Origin: Schistocerca nitens
Lineage: Eukaryota; Arthropoda; Insecta; Orthoptera; Acrididae
DNA length: 64,000 bases
Assembly: GCF_023898315.1 (NCBI RefSeq)
Contig: NC_064623.1
Span: 16,133,140 to 16,197,139, forward strand
Reading direction: 5' to 3'
Shown: piece by piece, positions 1 to 9,915 of the stretch
Position numbering within the stretch: position 1 is the first letter of the stretch
Layout: each line of letters opens with the position of its first letter
Program-made: the position numbers and the translations under genes
Notes under the pieces: model-generated
Seen by the model: only the letters and a program-made list of their open reading frames with translations
What the model was told of the DNA's origin: nothing
The model's database searches: none

Positions 1-364
1 GGCTTTGCCCGATATACGTGGCATGTCGGTAGCGCTAACGTCTTTGTGACTCTGGTCTCTCTGTGTGTCAACCTGTTCGGCCACGTGTTTCATTTGTGGT
101 CCGTTCAGTTGAACCACATTCTGCTGTACGTTTGATTCTAATCTAAATTCTGTCTTTGCCTTCTTATTCAGTCTCAATCTGCGATTTCTGTATGTTCCGC
201 TATTGATATGTCTGGCTGTGGGAGCACGTCTCCTTTGCCTGCTGTGTATGCTTATGGTGCAGGTTCCTATTCTTCTCGTTATTTTCCCCAGTCTGTATTG
301 AACTAGTGTGAATGTCGAAGTGCGCCTGTGTTCCTACCTATTCCGCCATTCTCATTTTGCCAAC
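1..364. other. No gene seen
   Basis: I recognise no coding region, RNA gene or repeat family in this stretch up to the TA that borders the first Tc1-like element. Confidence 0.5.
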
Positions 365-366
365 TA

Positions 367-1788
367 CACTCCTGGAAATTGAAATAAGAACACCGTGAAT
401 TCATTGTCCCAGGAAGGGGAAACTTTATTGACACATTCCTGGGGTCAGATACATCACATGATCACACTGACAGAACCACAGGCACATAGACACAGGCAAC
501 AGAGCATGCACAATGTCGGCACTAGTACAGTGTATATCCACCTTTCGCAGCAATGCAGGCTGCTATTCTCCCATGGAGACGATCGTAGAGATGCTGGATG
601 TAGTCCTGTGGAACGGCTTGCCGTGCCATTTCCACCTGGCGCCTCAGTTGGACCAGCGTTCGTGCTGGACGTGCAGACCGCGTGAGACGACGCTTCATCC
701 AGTCCCAAACATGCTCAATGGGGGACAGATCCGGAGATCTTGCTGGCCAGGGTAGTTGACTTACACCTTCTAGAGCACGTTGGGTGGCACGGGATACATG
801 CGGACGTGCATTGTCCTGTTGGAACAGCAAGTTCCCTTGCCGGTCTAGGAATGGTAGAACGATGGGTTCGGTGACGGTTTGGATGTACCGTGCACTATTC
901 AGTGTCCCCTCGACGATCACCAGTGGTGTACGGCCAGTGTAGGAGATCGCTCCCCACACCATGATGCCGGGTGTTGGCCCTGTGTGCCTCGGTCGTATGC
1001 AGTCCTGATTGTGGCGCTCACCTGCACGGCGCCAAACACGCATACGACCATCATTGGCACCAAGGCAGAAGCGAATCTCATCGCTGAAGACGACACGTCT
1101 CCATTCGTCCCTCCATTCACGCCTGTCGCGACATTACTGGAGGCGGGCTGCACGATGTTGGGGCGTGAGCGGAAGACGGCCTAACGGTGTGCGGGACCGT
1201 AGCCCAGCTTCATGGAGACGGTTGCGAATGGTCCTCGCCGATACCCCAGGAGCAACAGTGTCCCTAATTTGCTGGGAAGTGGCGGTGCGGTCCCCTACGG
1301 CACTGCGTAGGATCCTACGGTCTTGGCGTGCATCCGTGCGTCGCTGCGGTCCGGTCCCAGGTCGACGGGCACGTGCACCTTCCGCCGACCACTGGCGACA
1401 ACATCGATGTACTGTGGAGACCTCACGCCCCACGTGTTGAGCAATTCGGCGGTACGTCCACCCGGCCTCCCGCATGCCCACTATACGCCCTCGCTCAAAG
1501 TCCGTCAACTGCACATACGGTTCACGTCCACGCTGTCGCGGCATGCTACCAGTGTTAAAGACTGCGATGGAGCTCCGTATGCCACGGCAAACTGGCTGAC
1601 ACTGACGGCGGCGGTGCACAAATGCTGCGCAGCTAGCGCCATTCGACGGCCAACACCGCGGTTCCTGGTGTGTCCGCTGTGCCGTGCGTGTGATCATTGC
1701 TTGTACAGCCCTCTCGCAGTGTCCGGAGCAAGTATGGTGGGTCTGACACACCGGTGTCAATGTGTTCTTTTTTCCATTTCCAGGAGTG
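367..1788 (-). mobile_element. Tc1-like DNA transposon, copy 1
   Basis: The element has inverted ends (left CACTCCTGGAAATTGAAAT, right the inverse ending CATTTCCAGGAGTG) and is bordered by TA on both sides (365-366, 1789-1790), the target duplication of the Tc1/mariner superfamily. It is 1422 bp long. A copy of exactly the same length lies in the same orientation at 60132-61553, and I noticed only about a dozen base differences. The flanks of the two copies are unrelated, so they are separate insertions and not a segmental duplication. Confidence 0.93.
522..1544 (-). pseudogene. Tc1-like transposase, one internal stop (copy 1)
   Basis: This frame encodes the DDE transposase that would cut and paste the element. 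It starts at the ATG beginning MPRQRGREPYVQL, followed by a paired-like helix-turn-helix DNA-binding region (about residues 8-110, with RIVGMREAGWTYRRIAQHVG). The catalytic blocks are VVFSDE (first Asp), LLFQQDNARPH (second Asp) and SPDLSPIEHVWD (Glu). I count 32 residues between the second Asp and the Glu, against 34 in classic Tc1. An in-frame TAA at 1134-1136 (minus strand) replaces a Trp codon present in the twin at 60 kb and removes the whole catalytic core. A Ser-to-Ile change follows the first catalytic DE (SDEIRF here, SDESRF in the twin). The C-terminus ends with GGYTLY. Family assignment is firm; the copy should be inactive. Confidence 0.9.
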
Positions 1789-2028
1789 TATTTACTGTCC
1801 ACAAGCTATAAGGTCAGCTCTGTTACTCATTTATAATGAAGCAGGCACCACCAGCTGAGGCCAATTGCATGTTAATGTTCTCGCATCTCGCGAACTTATT
1901 TCACAAATAAAGTGTTCAGTTCGCGTTGAGTTGAATTCCAGGTGCAGTTACTGGATTATATGTGTACAACTTAAAACTGGTTCCACGCTTGGATTAAATC
2001 AGGTCTTTTATTATTTCATTCTTATTAA

Positions 2029-4432
2029 CCCTCGGACGCCTGAGGGGGGGGGGGGGGGGTTCGTTGAACAATTTTTTTATGTCCCCTGCTTTTGCCCAAA
2101 TAACTTTCATACTACATATTCCCTTTGAGTTATTGTTTGTTGGCTATTTTATGAAACGTTAGTGTCAATATATTTTATAGAAAATTCCTGCTTTGAAAGA
2201 AAAAATAAATAAACTTATTATGGGTCCAACAAACCCCTCCCCTTAGGCTTCAACGCTATAGAAAATTTCCCTTAGTAGGATTTCGTATTTCTCATCTCTA
2301 CAACAGTGCAAGTTAGTTTCTTGTTGGTTGGTATTCTTGATATTCACAACAATGGGTTTACTTTCACAGCAAGTGATTGTTTATGTCAGTCAGCTGTTAT
2401 TTATCTTGTAAACTTGCAGTGAGTTAGTGCAGTTCCCTACTGCTCACACGCAGACTTGGAAATGACTAAAACAATACGTGACTCGTCTTTAGAAAGAGTT
2501 CTGAATGAAATTTTAGATGAAGATTCTGACTTGGGGAGTGAAAGTGAATATGAGGATGGTGTTATGGAGTGTGACTCAGATCGGGAAAGTGATGTGGATG
2601 TTAGAGAAGATGAAGACAGCGCAGCTTCAGGCAGTGACCATCAGGATGTTCTTGTGGCCAAGTCTGGAACAAGGTACGGAACCACACAGCCTAGAATTCC
2701 TCGGAGGTCTGTTGCTAATATAGTAAGAGAGCAGGCAGGAGTAAGTCCAGCTGGTGTTTGTCATTCACCTGGAGAAGCCTTGAAGTTACTTCTTACGCCT
2801 GACATCATGGATGTTATAGTAAAACATTCAAATGAAGAGGCAGTTAGGCGAAATGTTACTTTGACTAATGAGAAATAATTGTATCCCTTTATAGGAATCC
2901 TGATACTTATGGGGGAAAATAAGGACAATTCTGTCAGTGTACACGATCTTTGGTCAGACCTAATGGGTCGGCCAGTTTACAAGGGTATTATGGCAAGAGA
3001 ACGTTTCAAGGAACTCATTGCAATCGTAAGGTTTGATGACAAAAGTACCCGCCAGCTAAGAAGGGAAGCAGACAAGTTGACAGCAATCCGTGATGTTTTC
3101 AACAAAGTGAATGATAGGTTTGCACTACTGTATAAACCAGGGGTCCACCTCACCATTGATGAGATGCTCAGCTTGTTTAGAGGTCGCTGCCCCTTCAAAG
3201 TATTTATGAAGGATAAACCGGGCAAGTATGGCATCCCTATACGCATGGTGTCCGATGCAGTTGACGGATACGTCTTGAATATGGAACCCTATGCAGGTAA
3301 TGTTCAGAATTTGTCGAAAGAAGAACGGGGTTCAGCAGCTGTCGTCAAACGTCTTGTAGCACCTGTGAAAAATACTGGTCTAAATATTACTACAGACCGA
3401 TACTACACATCGGTGGATTTGGCGGAAGAGTTATACCAAGATTACAAAGTTACTACAGTAGGAACTCTCCAGTCAAACAGGAAGCATATTCCAGACATAA
3501 TGAAGAACACGTCAAATCGAGAGCTATATTCATCAATGTTCCTGTTCACAGACCCATCAACAGGTAGGCCTCCAGTAACTTTGGTGTCCTACATAGCAAA
3601 AACGAAACCAAGTAAAAACTTAATGATGTCAACAACGCACCAAGATAAAGGCACTGTTGGAGGAGAGAAGAATAAAATCGAGATAAATACATATAATTCC
3701 ACTAAAGGTGGAATTGATACCATTTATCAAATGGCGCGTATGTACACTTGCAAGAGGGAAACAAAGAGATGGCCTCTATCTGTATTTTACTCTCTCATCG
3801 ACGTTTGTGCTATCAATGCAACCACTATATTTATCCAGCAACATGGAATGAAAAGAAACACAAAAATTTATCTTCTGCAAGCTGGGATGGAACTAGTGAA
3901 ACTGCAGCTAGAAGAAAGAAGTGCCAATGCAAGAGAGTTATCTAACCAAATTGTTCAATCAATGAAGACTATTCTACAAAAGAAAATCAAAGAAGTGACA
4001 ACAGAAGCACGTCAGCCTCCTGCAGGGAAAGGTCGGTGCCATATTTGTGTAAGAAAAGCTAAAACAAAGATCAGAAGTTCAACAATCTAAGTAAACCAAA
4101 ACAGTATTGTGGACAGTGTCATAAGCATGTGTGTAGCACACATTCAGAAAAAATTGTCAAGTGTGTCTCCTGCCTTGAAGTATGGGACTCAGAGTAGTCT
4201 ATTGTATATGAACACATCTGTATTTTGCATTGTAATTTGTCAATTTTTTATTCACTCAGTCCAGTATTTATAACAATTAACATCATTTATAAACTGATGC
4301 CTTAGTTAAAATACATAAACCATTTTTAAAGTTTTTTTCGTCAGTAAACTTATTTAATACCTGTGTGCTCGCCGAATCCCCCCCCCCTCCTTAGGCATCC
4401 AAATTTGGAAAAAAGTCTTGGGCGTCCTAGGG
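2029..4432 (+). mobile_element. piggyBac-like DNA transposon
   Basis: The element is flanked by TTAA on both sides (2025-2028 and 4433-4436), the hallmark piggyBac target. Its ends are inverted: CCCTCGGACGCC on the left and the inverse of CCCTAGGACGCC on the right, one mismatch in twelve. Just inside lie a run of 16 G (2044-2059) and a run of 10 C (4378-4387) with similar surroundings (GCCTGAGG and CCTTAGGC), so the inverted repeat has a subterminal extension. The total length of 2404 bp is normal for a complete piggyBac element. Confidence 0.93.
2462..4197 (+). pseudogene. piggyBac transposase, one nonsense codon and one frameshift
   Basis: The frame opens at ATG 2462 with an acidic N-terminus (about residues 10-60, rich in Asp, Glu and Ser) and runs into the DDE_Tnp_1_7-type core. 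Three catalytic Asp positions are visible in the blocks LTIDEMLSLF, ITTDRYYTS and STKGGIDTIYQMA. A TAA at 2876-2878 interrupts the frame without shifting it, just before LYPFIGILILMG. Near 4075-4085 the frame shifts. The new frame carries the C-terminal cysteine-rich finger (CGQCHKHVCS, then VKCVSCLEVWDSE) and stops at 4195-4197, while its first pair (CHICVRK) lies in the old frame. All parts of a piggyBac transposase are present in order, so only two lesions separate this copy from an open frame. Likely a recently inactivated copy. Confidence 0.92.
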
Positions 4433-4436
4433 TTAA

Positions 4437-4940
4437 TGTTAATCACACGCTGATTAATGTGCATAGCCGGTAAACCAAGCATTGCAATCCCACACACTCT
4501 CGTATATGCACTGTGCATAATTCTGACAGCCACGTAGTTTATTAATGCTCAGTATACCAGTAATACTGTGAAATTCGTCTTACCACTCGCTCCTGTTCCT
4601 GTTAACTTATTTACAGATATTAATTGATTTAAAATAATCATATTTTTATTGTATGCGATAAACCTTTTCAAATTCAGCCCTGTTTAACTACCTACCACCG
4701 TTCATCTATTGACAGAAAACCTTTCTATATCACGTAGATACCCTTCACGTTATCTTGCTAACTTTTAGGAAGAACACGTTTGGCGACCCAGTCTCTGGAA
4801 AGCAACGGCCTGACTGTCTGTCTTCAGTGCTAATTAACTCGGAAGCGGCGCAACATACCGAACTTTTTCTTAACTCTTAGTCCTCAGATCAACTTACTTT
4901 GGAACATCCTTACAAGTTTCTCAGACCGATTCTGACCACC
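4437..4940. other. No gene seen
   Basis: AT-rich sequence between the piggyBac element and an antisense LINE fragment. I see no open frame with homology and no recognisable repeat end. Confidence 0.4.
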
Positions 4941-5390
4941 CTGTATTGACTGTGAACTGCAGAGGGCCTATAACATTTCTTGGGGAACGCCAGATGTTTT
5001 ACTCGATGAGCCGGCCGCGGTGGCCGTGCGGTTCTGGCGCTGCAGTCCGGAACCGCGGGACTGCTACGGTCGCAGGTTCGAATCCTGCCTCGGGCATGGG
5101 TGTGTGTGATGTCCTTAGGTTAGTTGGGTTTAAGTAGTTCTAAGTTCTAGGGGACTTATGACCTAAGATGTTGAGTCCCATAGTGCTCAGAGCCCATTTC
5201 TTTTACTCGATGACTTTCCACGAATTACTTCGGGCTGTGATCTTTCCCACAGGAAATCACGAATCCAGTAACAGAACTGAGACGATATTCCATAGGAACG
5301 CAGCTTGATTGTATGCTGATTTACTAGAACAATATCGAAAGCTTCTTGGAAATGTAGAAATATGGGACGAATTTGAGATTCCCAAGGTAA
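4941..5390 (-). mobile_element. LINE fragment (reverse transcriptase region), antisense, broken by a SINE
   Basis: Read on the minus strand this matches the reverse-transcriptase stretch of the LINEs at 15.5 and 25.8 kb: the block around FQKAFDT, then the stretch reading 'tggaatatcgtctcag', then 'ggaaagtcatcgagtaaaa', then a decayed version of GVPQGSVIGPL. It is truncated on both sides and full of lesions. A SINE with exact target duplications sits inside it. Boundaries are approximate. Confidence 0.7.
5010..5200 (+). mobile_element. tRNA-derived SINE (family A)
   Basis: It begins GCCGGCCGCGGTGGCC and carries RNA polymerase III box A (gtgcggttctggcgc) and box B (ggttcgaatcctgcc) spaced as in a tRNA. 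A tRNA-unrelated body follows, ending agtcccatagtgctcagagcc. The exact 13-bp target duplication TTTTACTCGATGA (4997-5009 and 5201-5213) shows LINE-mediated insertion. It sits inside the antisense LINE fragment and is opposite to it in orientation. Confidence 0.95.
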
Positions 5391-5576
5391 AATCAGTAAG
5401 AATCAGCCCCTACACATGCTTCCTTATGTGGATCAGCAGTTAATGGATAAGCTGAGGACACTATGTGCCCTCTCCATCGTACTCGTTAATGATGGCATAG
5501 AGAGTCCGGTAAGGCTACAAGCTGTCTAACCATTTGTACCTGCTCCTGTCATGAATATACTAAACCTTGGAAAAAA

Positions 5577-5779
5577 ATTGGAAATTTGTTGTAAGATCCT
5601 GTGGGACCAAACTGCTGAGGTCATCGGTCCCTAGGCTTACATACTAGTTAATCTAACTTGAACTAACTTACGATAAGGACAACACACATACCAATGCCCG
5701 AGGGAGGACTCGAACCTACGACGGGGGCAGCCGCGCGAACCGTGGCTAGGCGCCTAGACCGCGGGCTGCCCCGCGAGGC
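5577..5779 (-). mobile_element. tRNA-derived SINE (family B)
   Basis: On the minus strand it starts near tgcctcgcggggcagcccg, has a box-B-like ggttcgagtcctccc, and continues through ttgtccttatcgtaagttag to a tail ending caaatttcc. The head and the middle differ from family A, so I treat it as a separate SINE family with a related 'ctcgggcat' junction. I could not define a target duplication; the ends are approximate. Confidence 0.75.
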
Positions 5780-5919
5780 ACTGCACTTTGTCCCGTTGTT
5801 TTGAAGTACTGATCAGCCGGACCACCGATTTGGCGTTTACGTCAACTCTTTTCATTTGTGCCCAGCTGCTGCTCCCATTCGATTCCACATTGATGACACA
5901 CACCACTATCATCATTATA

Positions 5920-7222
5920 CGAGGGCGAGTCAAATGAAAACATTAAATTTGTAATAACAAATCGAAATATCTCACCGTTATCCTGTAAGTTGGTAGGCGT
6001 GCTACAAACAGCGTGCAGAATGGCCTGTAGGTGGCAGCATGGTGCAGATGCACACATATCGTCGCAGTATCAGTATAAAGATGGCTGCCCCACTTGCGAC
6101 TTGCACCGGAGAAGAACAGCGTTCTGTTATTCGGTTTTTGCGTAGTGAAGGTGTGAAACCTACAGAAATTCATCGACGAATGAAGGTTCAGTACGGTGAT
6201 GCATGCTTGTCCCAGGAGCAAGTCTACGAATGGAGTAGGAAGTTCGTAAATGGTGTGACTTCAGTGGAAGATGCTCCTCGTCCAGGTCAGGCACAACGAG
6301 CTGTGACTCCACAGAACATTGCAGCAGTTGAAGCCATAGTGAAGGAAAACCGCCGAGTGACACTGAATGACATTACAGCATGTTTACAGATTAGTCATAG
6401 GTCAGCACACCACATTGTGCATGATGTGCTCCAGTTTCACAAAGTATCTGCAAGTTGGGTGCCATGGCAGCTGACTCGTGAAATGAGAGAACGATGTGTT
6501 GATGCTTCTGAAGAACTTCTTCGGCGCTTTGAACGAGAAGGTGATGCCTTCCTTGCAAGAATCGTTACTGGGGACGAAACATGGGTTCACTTCCACCAAT
6601 CGCAAATGAAGAGAGCGAGCAAGGAATGGCGCCATTCCTCATCACCAAAACCAAAGAAGTTTCGAACAGAACCATCAGCAGGAAAGCTTATGCTGACTCT
6701 CTTTTGGGACGAAAAAGGCGTCATTTTGGAGCATTACATGCCTACAGGGACCACTGTCACCAGTGCATCATACACAGGTCTCCTAAAAAGTCATCTGCGG
6801 CCTGCAATCAAATCAATGCGACGTGGATTGCTGTCAGCAGGTGTCCTTTTACAGCATGACAGTGCAAGGCCCCACACTGCCCATACAACAGTTGCAACAA
6901 TCACAGACCTGCACTTTGAGTGTCTTCCTCGTCCACCATACTCACCAGACCTTGCCCCAAGTGTTTTCCATATGTTGGGACCACTCAAAGACGCAATGGG
7001 AGGAAAGAAGTTTCGTTCTGATGAAGAGGTACGCCACGCGGTGCATGAATGGTTGCGCGGACTACCAAAAGGATTTTTTTCTAAAGGAATTCATGCACTT
7101 TGTAAGCTCTGGAGGACTCGTGGGGGAGATTATGTTGAAAAGTGATACAGCTTTGTACCACTTCTGCACAATAAATACAAATTTAAAAAAAATATTTAAG
7201 GTTTTCATTTGACTCAGCCTCG
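5920..7222 (+). mobile_element. mariner-like element, complete
   Basis: The inverted ends are CGAGGGCGAGTCAAATGAAA on the left and, on the right, the inverse of CGAGGCTGAGTCAAATGAAA, two mismatches in twenty. TA flanks it on both sides (5918-5919, 7223-7224). The length of 1303 bp is the standard mariner size. A single long transposase frame fills the interior. Confidence 0.95.
6081..7145 (+). CDS. mariner transposase, full-length frame but third catalytic Asp replaced by Val
   Basis: The frame encodes a 354-residue transposase of normal length and opens at the ATG of MAAPLATCTGEEQ. The frame is also open upstream to 6039, but mariner proteins usually start about here. The N-terminus holds the two helix-turn-helix units (about 10-60 and 80-115; EIHRRMKVQYG, QVYEWSRKF). 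The catalytic region shows IVTGDETWVHFHQ (Asp 1), LLQHDSARPHTAH (Asp 2) and YSPDLAPSVFHMLGPLKD. In the last block the expected DD34D Asp, exactly 34 residues after Asp 2, is Val (codon gtt, one base from gat). There is no stop or frameshift, so a protein could be made, but by family knowledge it should not cleave DNA. It could still bind ends. This is the only full-length open transposase frame in the window. Confidence 0.93.
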   Translation: MAAPLATCTGEEQRSVIRFLRSEGVKPTEIHRRMKVQYGDACLSQEQVYEWSRKFVNGVTSVEDAPRPGQAQRAVTPQNIAAVEAIVKENRRVTLNDITACLQISHRSAHHIVHDVLQFHKVSASWVPWQLTREMRERCVDASEELLRRFEREGDAFLARIVTGDETWVHFHQSQMKRASKEWRHSSSPKPKKFRTEPSAGKLMLTLFWDEKGVILEHYMPTGTTVTSASYTGLLKSHLRPAIKSMRRGLLSAGVLLQHDSARPHTAHTTVATITDLHFECLPRPPYSPDLAPSVFHMLGPLKDAMGGKKFRSDEEVRHAVHEWLRGLPKGFFSKGIHALCKLWRTRGGDYVEK

Positions 7223-7224
7223 TA

Positions 7225-7850
7225 GATATGAGTGGTGCCCGTTGTGTCGGACATGTCCAACAGAACAAACACCCACTCATATATATAGTTCTATGGTCGC
7301 GATGGCGATCTGATGAAAAAGCATCAGTGCAGATGTTCAACCAACATGCCAATTCCTACTGGAATCAAAGTCTGCGAGTCGGCAGTTAATGGGTGGAAGT
7401 TCTTGCGGTGAAGAGAGTGGGAAGCTGAGAATTTGAGTCTGACATAAAGCCTGTCTGGATTGTCGAGGCTGTTAAGGCAAGTGTTCCAGAGACGAGGAGC
7501 ATGTGGGCTCGAGTCCCGGTCCGGCGCAAATTTTCAACTCCCGCCACTGCATTGCCGCAACATCCTGTGCGGCTGGATGTCGTTATCTCCTTCCTATCTC
7601 TTTCCTATCCCGTTTCCGTTCCATTCCAGTAACCCCAAAATGTTCATTACTATCATCTTTCCCCACTCCGACACTGAATAACATATGGTGGCGTTGCGGA
7701 TGCGTAATGCATCAAGGAAAGTACGTAAGCGGACAAGAGACGGATGGGGAGCCAGTCTGGAGATGGCATGAGCCACGTAAGGGTAAATCCCCTGCATTAA
7801 AGCGACTCTGACAAAGGGCACGTGTTATGATCCAGCGCCTGGGAATGGGG
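7225..7850. other. No gene seen; possible tRNA-like fragment near 7485-7550
   Basis: No frame here shows homology. Around 7500-7540 the string gggctcgagtcccggtccgg resembles a polymerase III box B followed by 'gcgcaaattttcaa', which I remember from orthopteran tRNA-like repeats, but there is no convincing box A and no cloverleaf. I leave it unclassified. Confidence 0.35.
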
Positions 7851-8935
7851 ATCTGGCAACGGCGAAACTGGTTGGTTGATCGCGTGCCAGTGTTACGAGC
7901 CTCTGTGGAAAATTGATGAAGGGTGGTGAAAACACGAACAGGCGACAATACGGCGGGCGTCGAAATCTCTTCACAGAACGGGAGCTCGGAGGTTTGCCTC
8001 GTCTTTGGCAGACCTGATGACAGAGTACAACGCTGGTGGAGGCAAAGGCGTTCTGGAGCACAGCATTCAGCGCATATTGTCGAACACGTGGCTCCACAGC
8101 ATACGACCTCTGTGTTTCCACATTGAGTCAACGTCATGTTTAATTACGATTGCAGTGGGCATGAGGTCATCGGGATTGGACCGTAGAGCAATGGAATCAC
8201 GTCGACTGGTCCGATGAATCACATTTGCTGTTACACTAGGTCGATGATTGCGTCCGTATACACTGTCAGCCAAGGCTGCTCCAAACACACACTGCATCAT
8301 GGTTCAAATGGCTCTGAGCACTACGGTACTTAACTTCTGAGGTCATCAGTCCCCTAGAACTTAGAACTATTTAAACCTAACTAACCTAGGGACATCACAC
8401 ACATCCGTGCCCGAGGCAGGATTCGAACCTGCGACCGTAGCGACGCGCGGTTCCAGACTGTAGCGCCTAGAACCGCTCTGCCACACCGGCCGGTACTGCA
8501 TCATGGATGCAAGCCGGTGGGAGCAGTAGTAATACCACGGGGCACATTCACTTGGGCTTTCGAGGTACCTGTCGTAAGTCGAAAGCACCATGACGACATT
8601 ACTGTGGACCACCTGCAACCCTCCGTGGTCGATGTGCTCCCCGGCAGTGATGGCATATTCCAGCAGGATAACAGTCTGTGTGTCAGAGGACGAGAACTGC
8701 GCTACAGTGGTTTGAGCAACACGACGTCGATGTCTGGGCCATCTGCCTGATCTGAACCCAATGGGACACAGCAGGGGTGCTATCGGGCACCAAGTCGGTT
8801 CCCATAAACCACAGCCCTCCTACAATCGGGTATTGCAATACCGGTGCGTAGAAATCTGGCGCCACAGTCCTACGATAACTTATCAAGGGCTGGCTAAATA
8901 CACGCCACGTAGATTCGACACTGTATTGCTTCCCA
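7850..8935 (+). pseudogene. Old Tc1-like transposase remnant, broken by a SINE
   Basis: Plus-strand fragments resemble a third Tc1-type family. Before the SINE a stretch reads like 'WNHVDWSDESH', the first catalytic Asp block. After it come 'MQAGGSS-like' sequence decayed to CKPVGAVVIPRGTFTWAF, then DGIFQQDNS, the second catalytic Asp block. A decayed proline-rich region with 'ICLI..T' follows where SPDLNPIE would be, and the 3' part near 8880-8935 reads like the usual C-terminus. Frames shift repeatedly and stops are frequent, so it is clearly older than the other Tc1 copies. No inverted ends could be found. Boundaries are rough. Confidence 0.6.
8303..8494 (-). mobile_element. tRNA-derived SINE (family A)
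   Basis: Full-length minus-strand copy: tail 'ttcaaatggctctgagcac' on the left, box B complement gattcgaacctgcgacc, and head ccacaccggccgg on the right. The exact 12-bp target duplication ACTGCATCATGG lies at 8291-8302 and 8495-8506. It interrupts the old Tc1 remnant, so it is younger than that element. Confidence 0.95.
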
Positions 8936-9535
8936 AAGCTGTTCAGGTGGTCATAATGATTTGCGTAGTCAGTGTAATCACCAATTTTCGCCCTGACACT
9001 GCCTTCCATTATCAAATTGACTCTTCCTCGGTGCGCCAGTAATTTTCTCATCAACCTGTCCCTCCTTTTGGCCAACTTGTGACACAACGCTCATTTCTTC
9101 CAAATCCAGTAAAGTGAATCTTCATTACTTATCTGATCTAACCGCCTATCTTCAACATTCTTCTGTTACACCAAGAAGCTCCTATTCGCCTTTTGCGTAA
9201 ACTGTTTACTGCCAGTGCTTCACTTCCATACAATACTGCGCTGCCAACAAATACTTTCAGTTAGATTTCCAGTGCATGAATTTACAATCGATCTCTTCAC
9301 ACTTTTCTTTCAGTGAAAAGCTTTTCCTAATGTTTCCACTCTACATTTCATCAGTTATTTCACTGTCCCAGTAACAAGGCCATTTACTGCTTTTAGTGCC
9401 TCAGGCCTCTCAGTGTCACCTGACTCATTTCCACTTCATTCCATTCGGCACGTTTAATTTCATTGATGCCCACCTTGAAACCATTTTTTTTTTCAAGACA
9501 CCATCCATTCAGTTCAACCGCAGTTGCTACTCCTC
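8936..9535 (-). pseudogene. Diverged LINE C-terminal remnant (endonuclease/RT type)
   Basis: On the minus strand a short frame reads CHKLAKRRDRLMRKLLAHRG, then VNLIMEGSV. This parallels the WHNLTRRRDRLVGHVLRHQG and LEGSVEGK blocks of the (CAA)n-tailed LINEs at 13.7, 33.6, 41 and 42.6 kb. Upstream on the same strand, weaker matches to the SETW and 'GSKIT' regions can be followed to about 9480. It is far more diverged than those copies and has no tail, so it is an old insertion or a related family. Confidence 0.5.
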
Positions 9536-9546
9536 TGTAATCTCTG

Positions 9547-9747
9547 TGCCGGCCGGGGTGGCCGAGCGGTTCTAGGCGCTACAGTCTGGAATCGCGCGAC
9601 CTCTACGGTCGCAGGTTCGAATCCTGCTTCGGGCATGGATGTGTGTGACGTCCTTAGGTTAGTTAGGTTTAAGTAGTTCTAAGTTCTAGGGGACTGATGA
9701 CTTCAGATGTTAAGTCCCATAGTGCTCAGAGCCATTTGAACCATTTT
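9547..9747 (+). mobile_element. tRNA-derived SINE (family A)
   Basis: Full-length plus-strand copy: head gccggccggggtggccgag, box A gagcggttctaggcgc, box B ggttcgaatcctgct, tail to 'gagccatttgaaccattttt'. The 11-bp target duplication TGTAATCTCTG is at 9536-9546 and 9748-9758. Confidence 0.95.
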
Positions 9748-9915
9748 TGTAATCTCTGACACAGTCACAATGTCAGTGGAAAAGTACCTGTGTTTTGCCT
9801 TTGAATTTTAATTCCCTTTCCACATTTCTCCTCAGCTTCTTTTATGGCTGGTCCGTGTGCAGACCCAATGAGATGGAAGATGGACCGCAAAGCTGTCTCA
9901 CTGGCCTGTCAACTG

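Noticed and set aside
1009..1811. Plus-strand frames of 100-160 codons opposite the Tc1 transposases (also 60774-61573)
   Set aside because: They run antisense to a clear transposase in GC-rich codons and have no homology; they are shadows.
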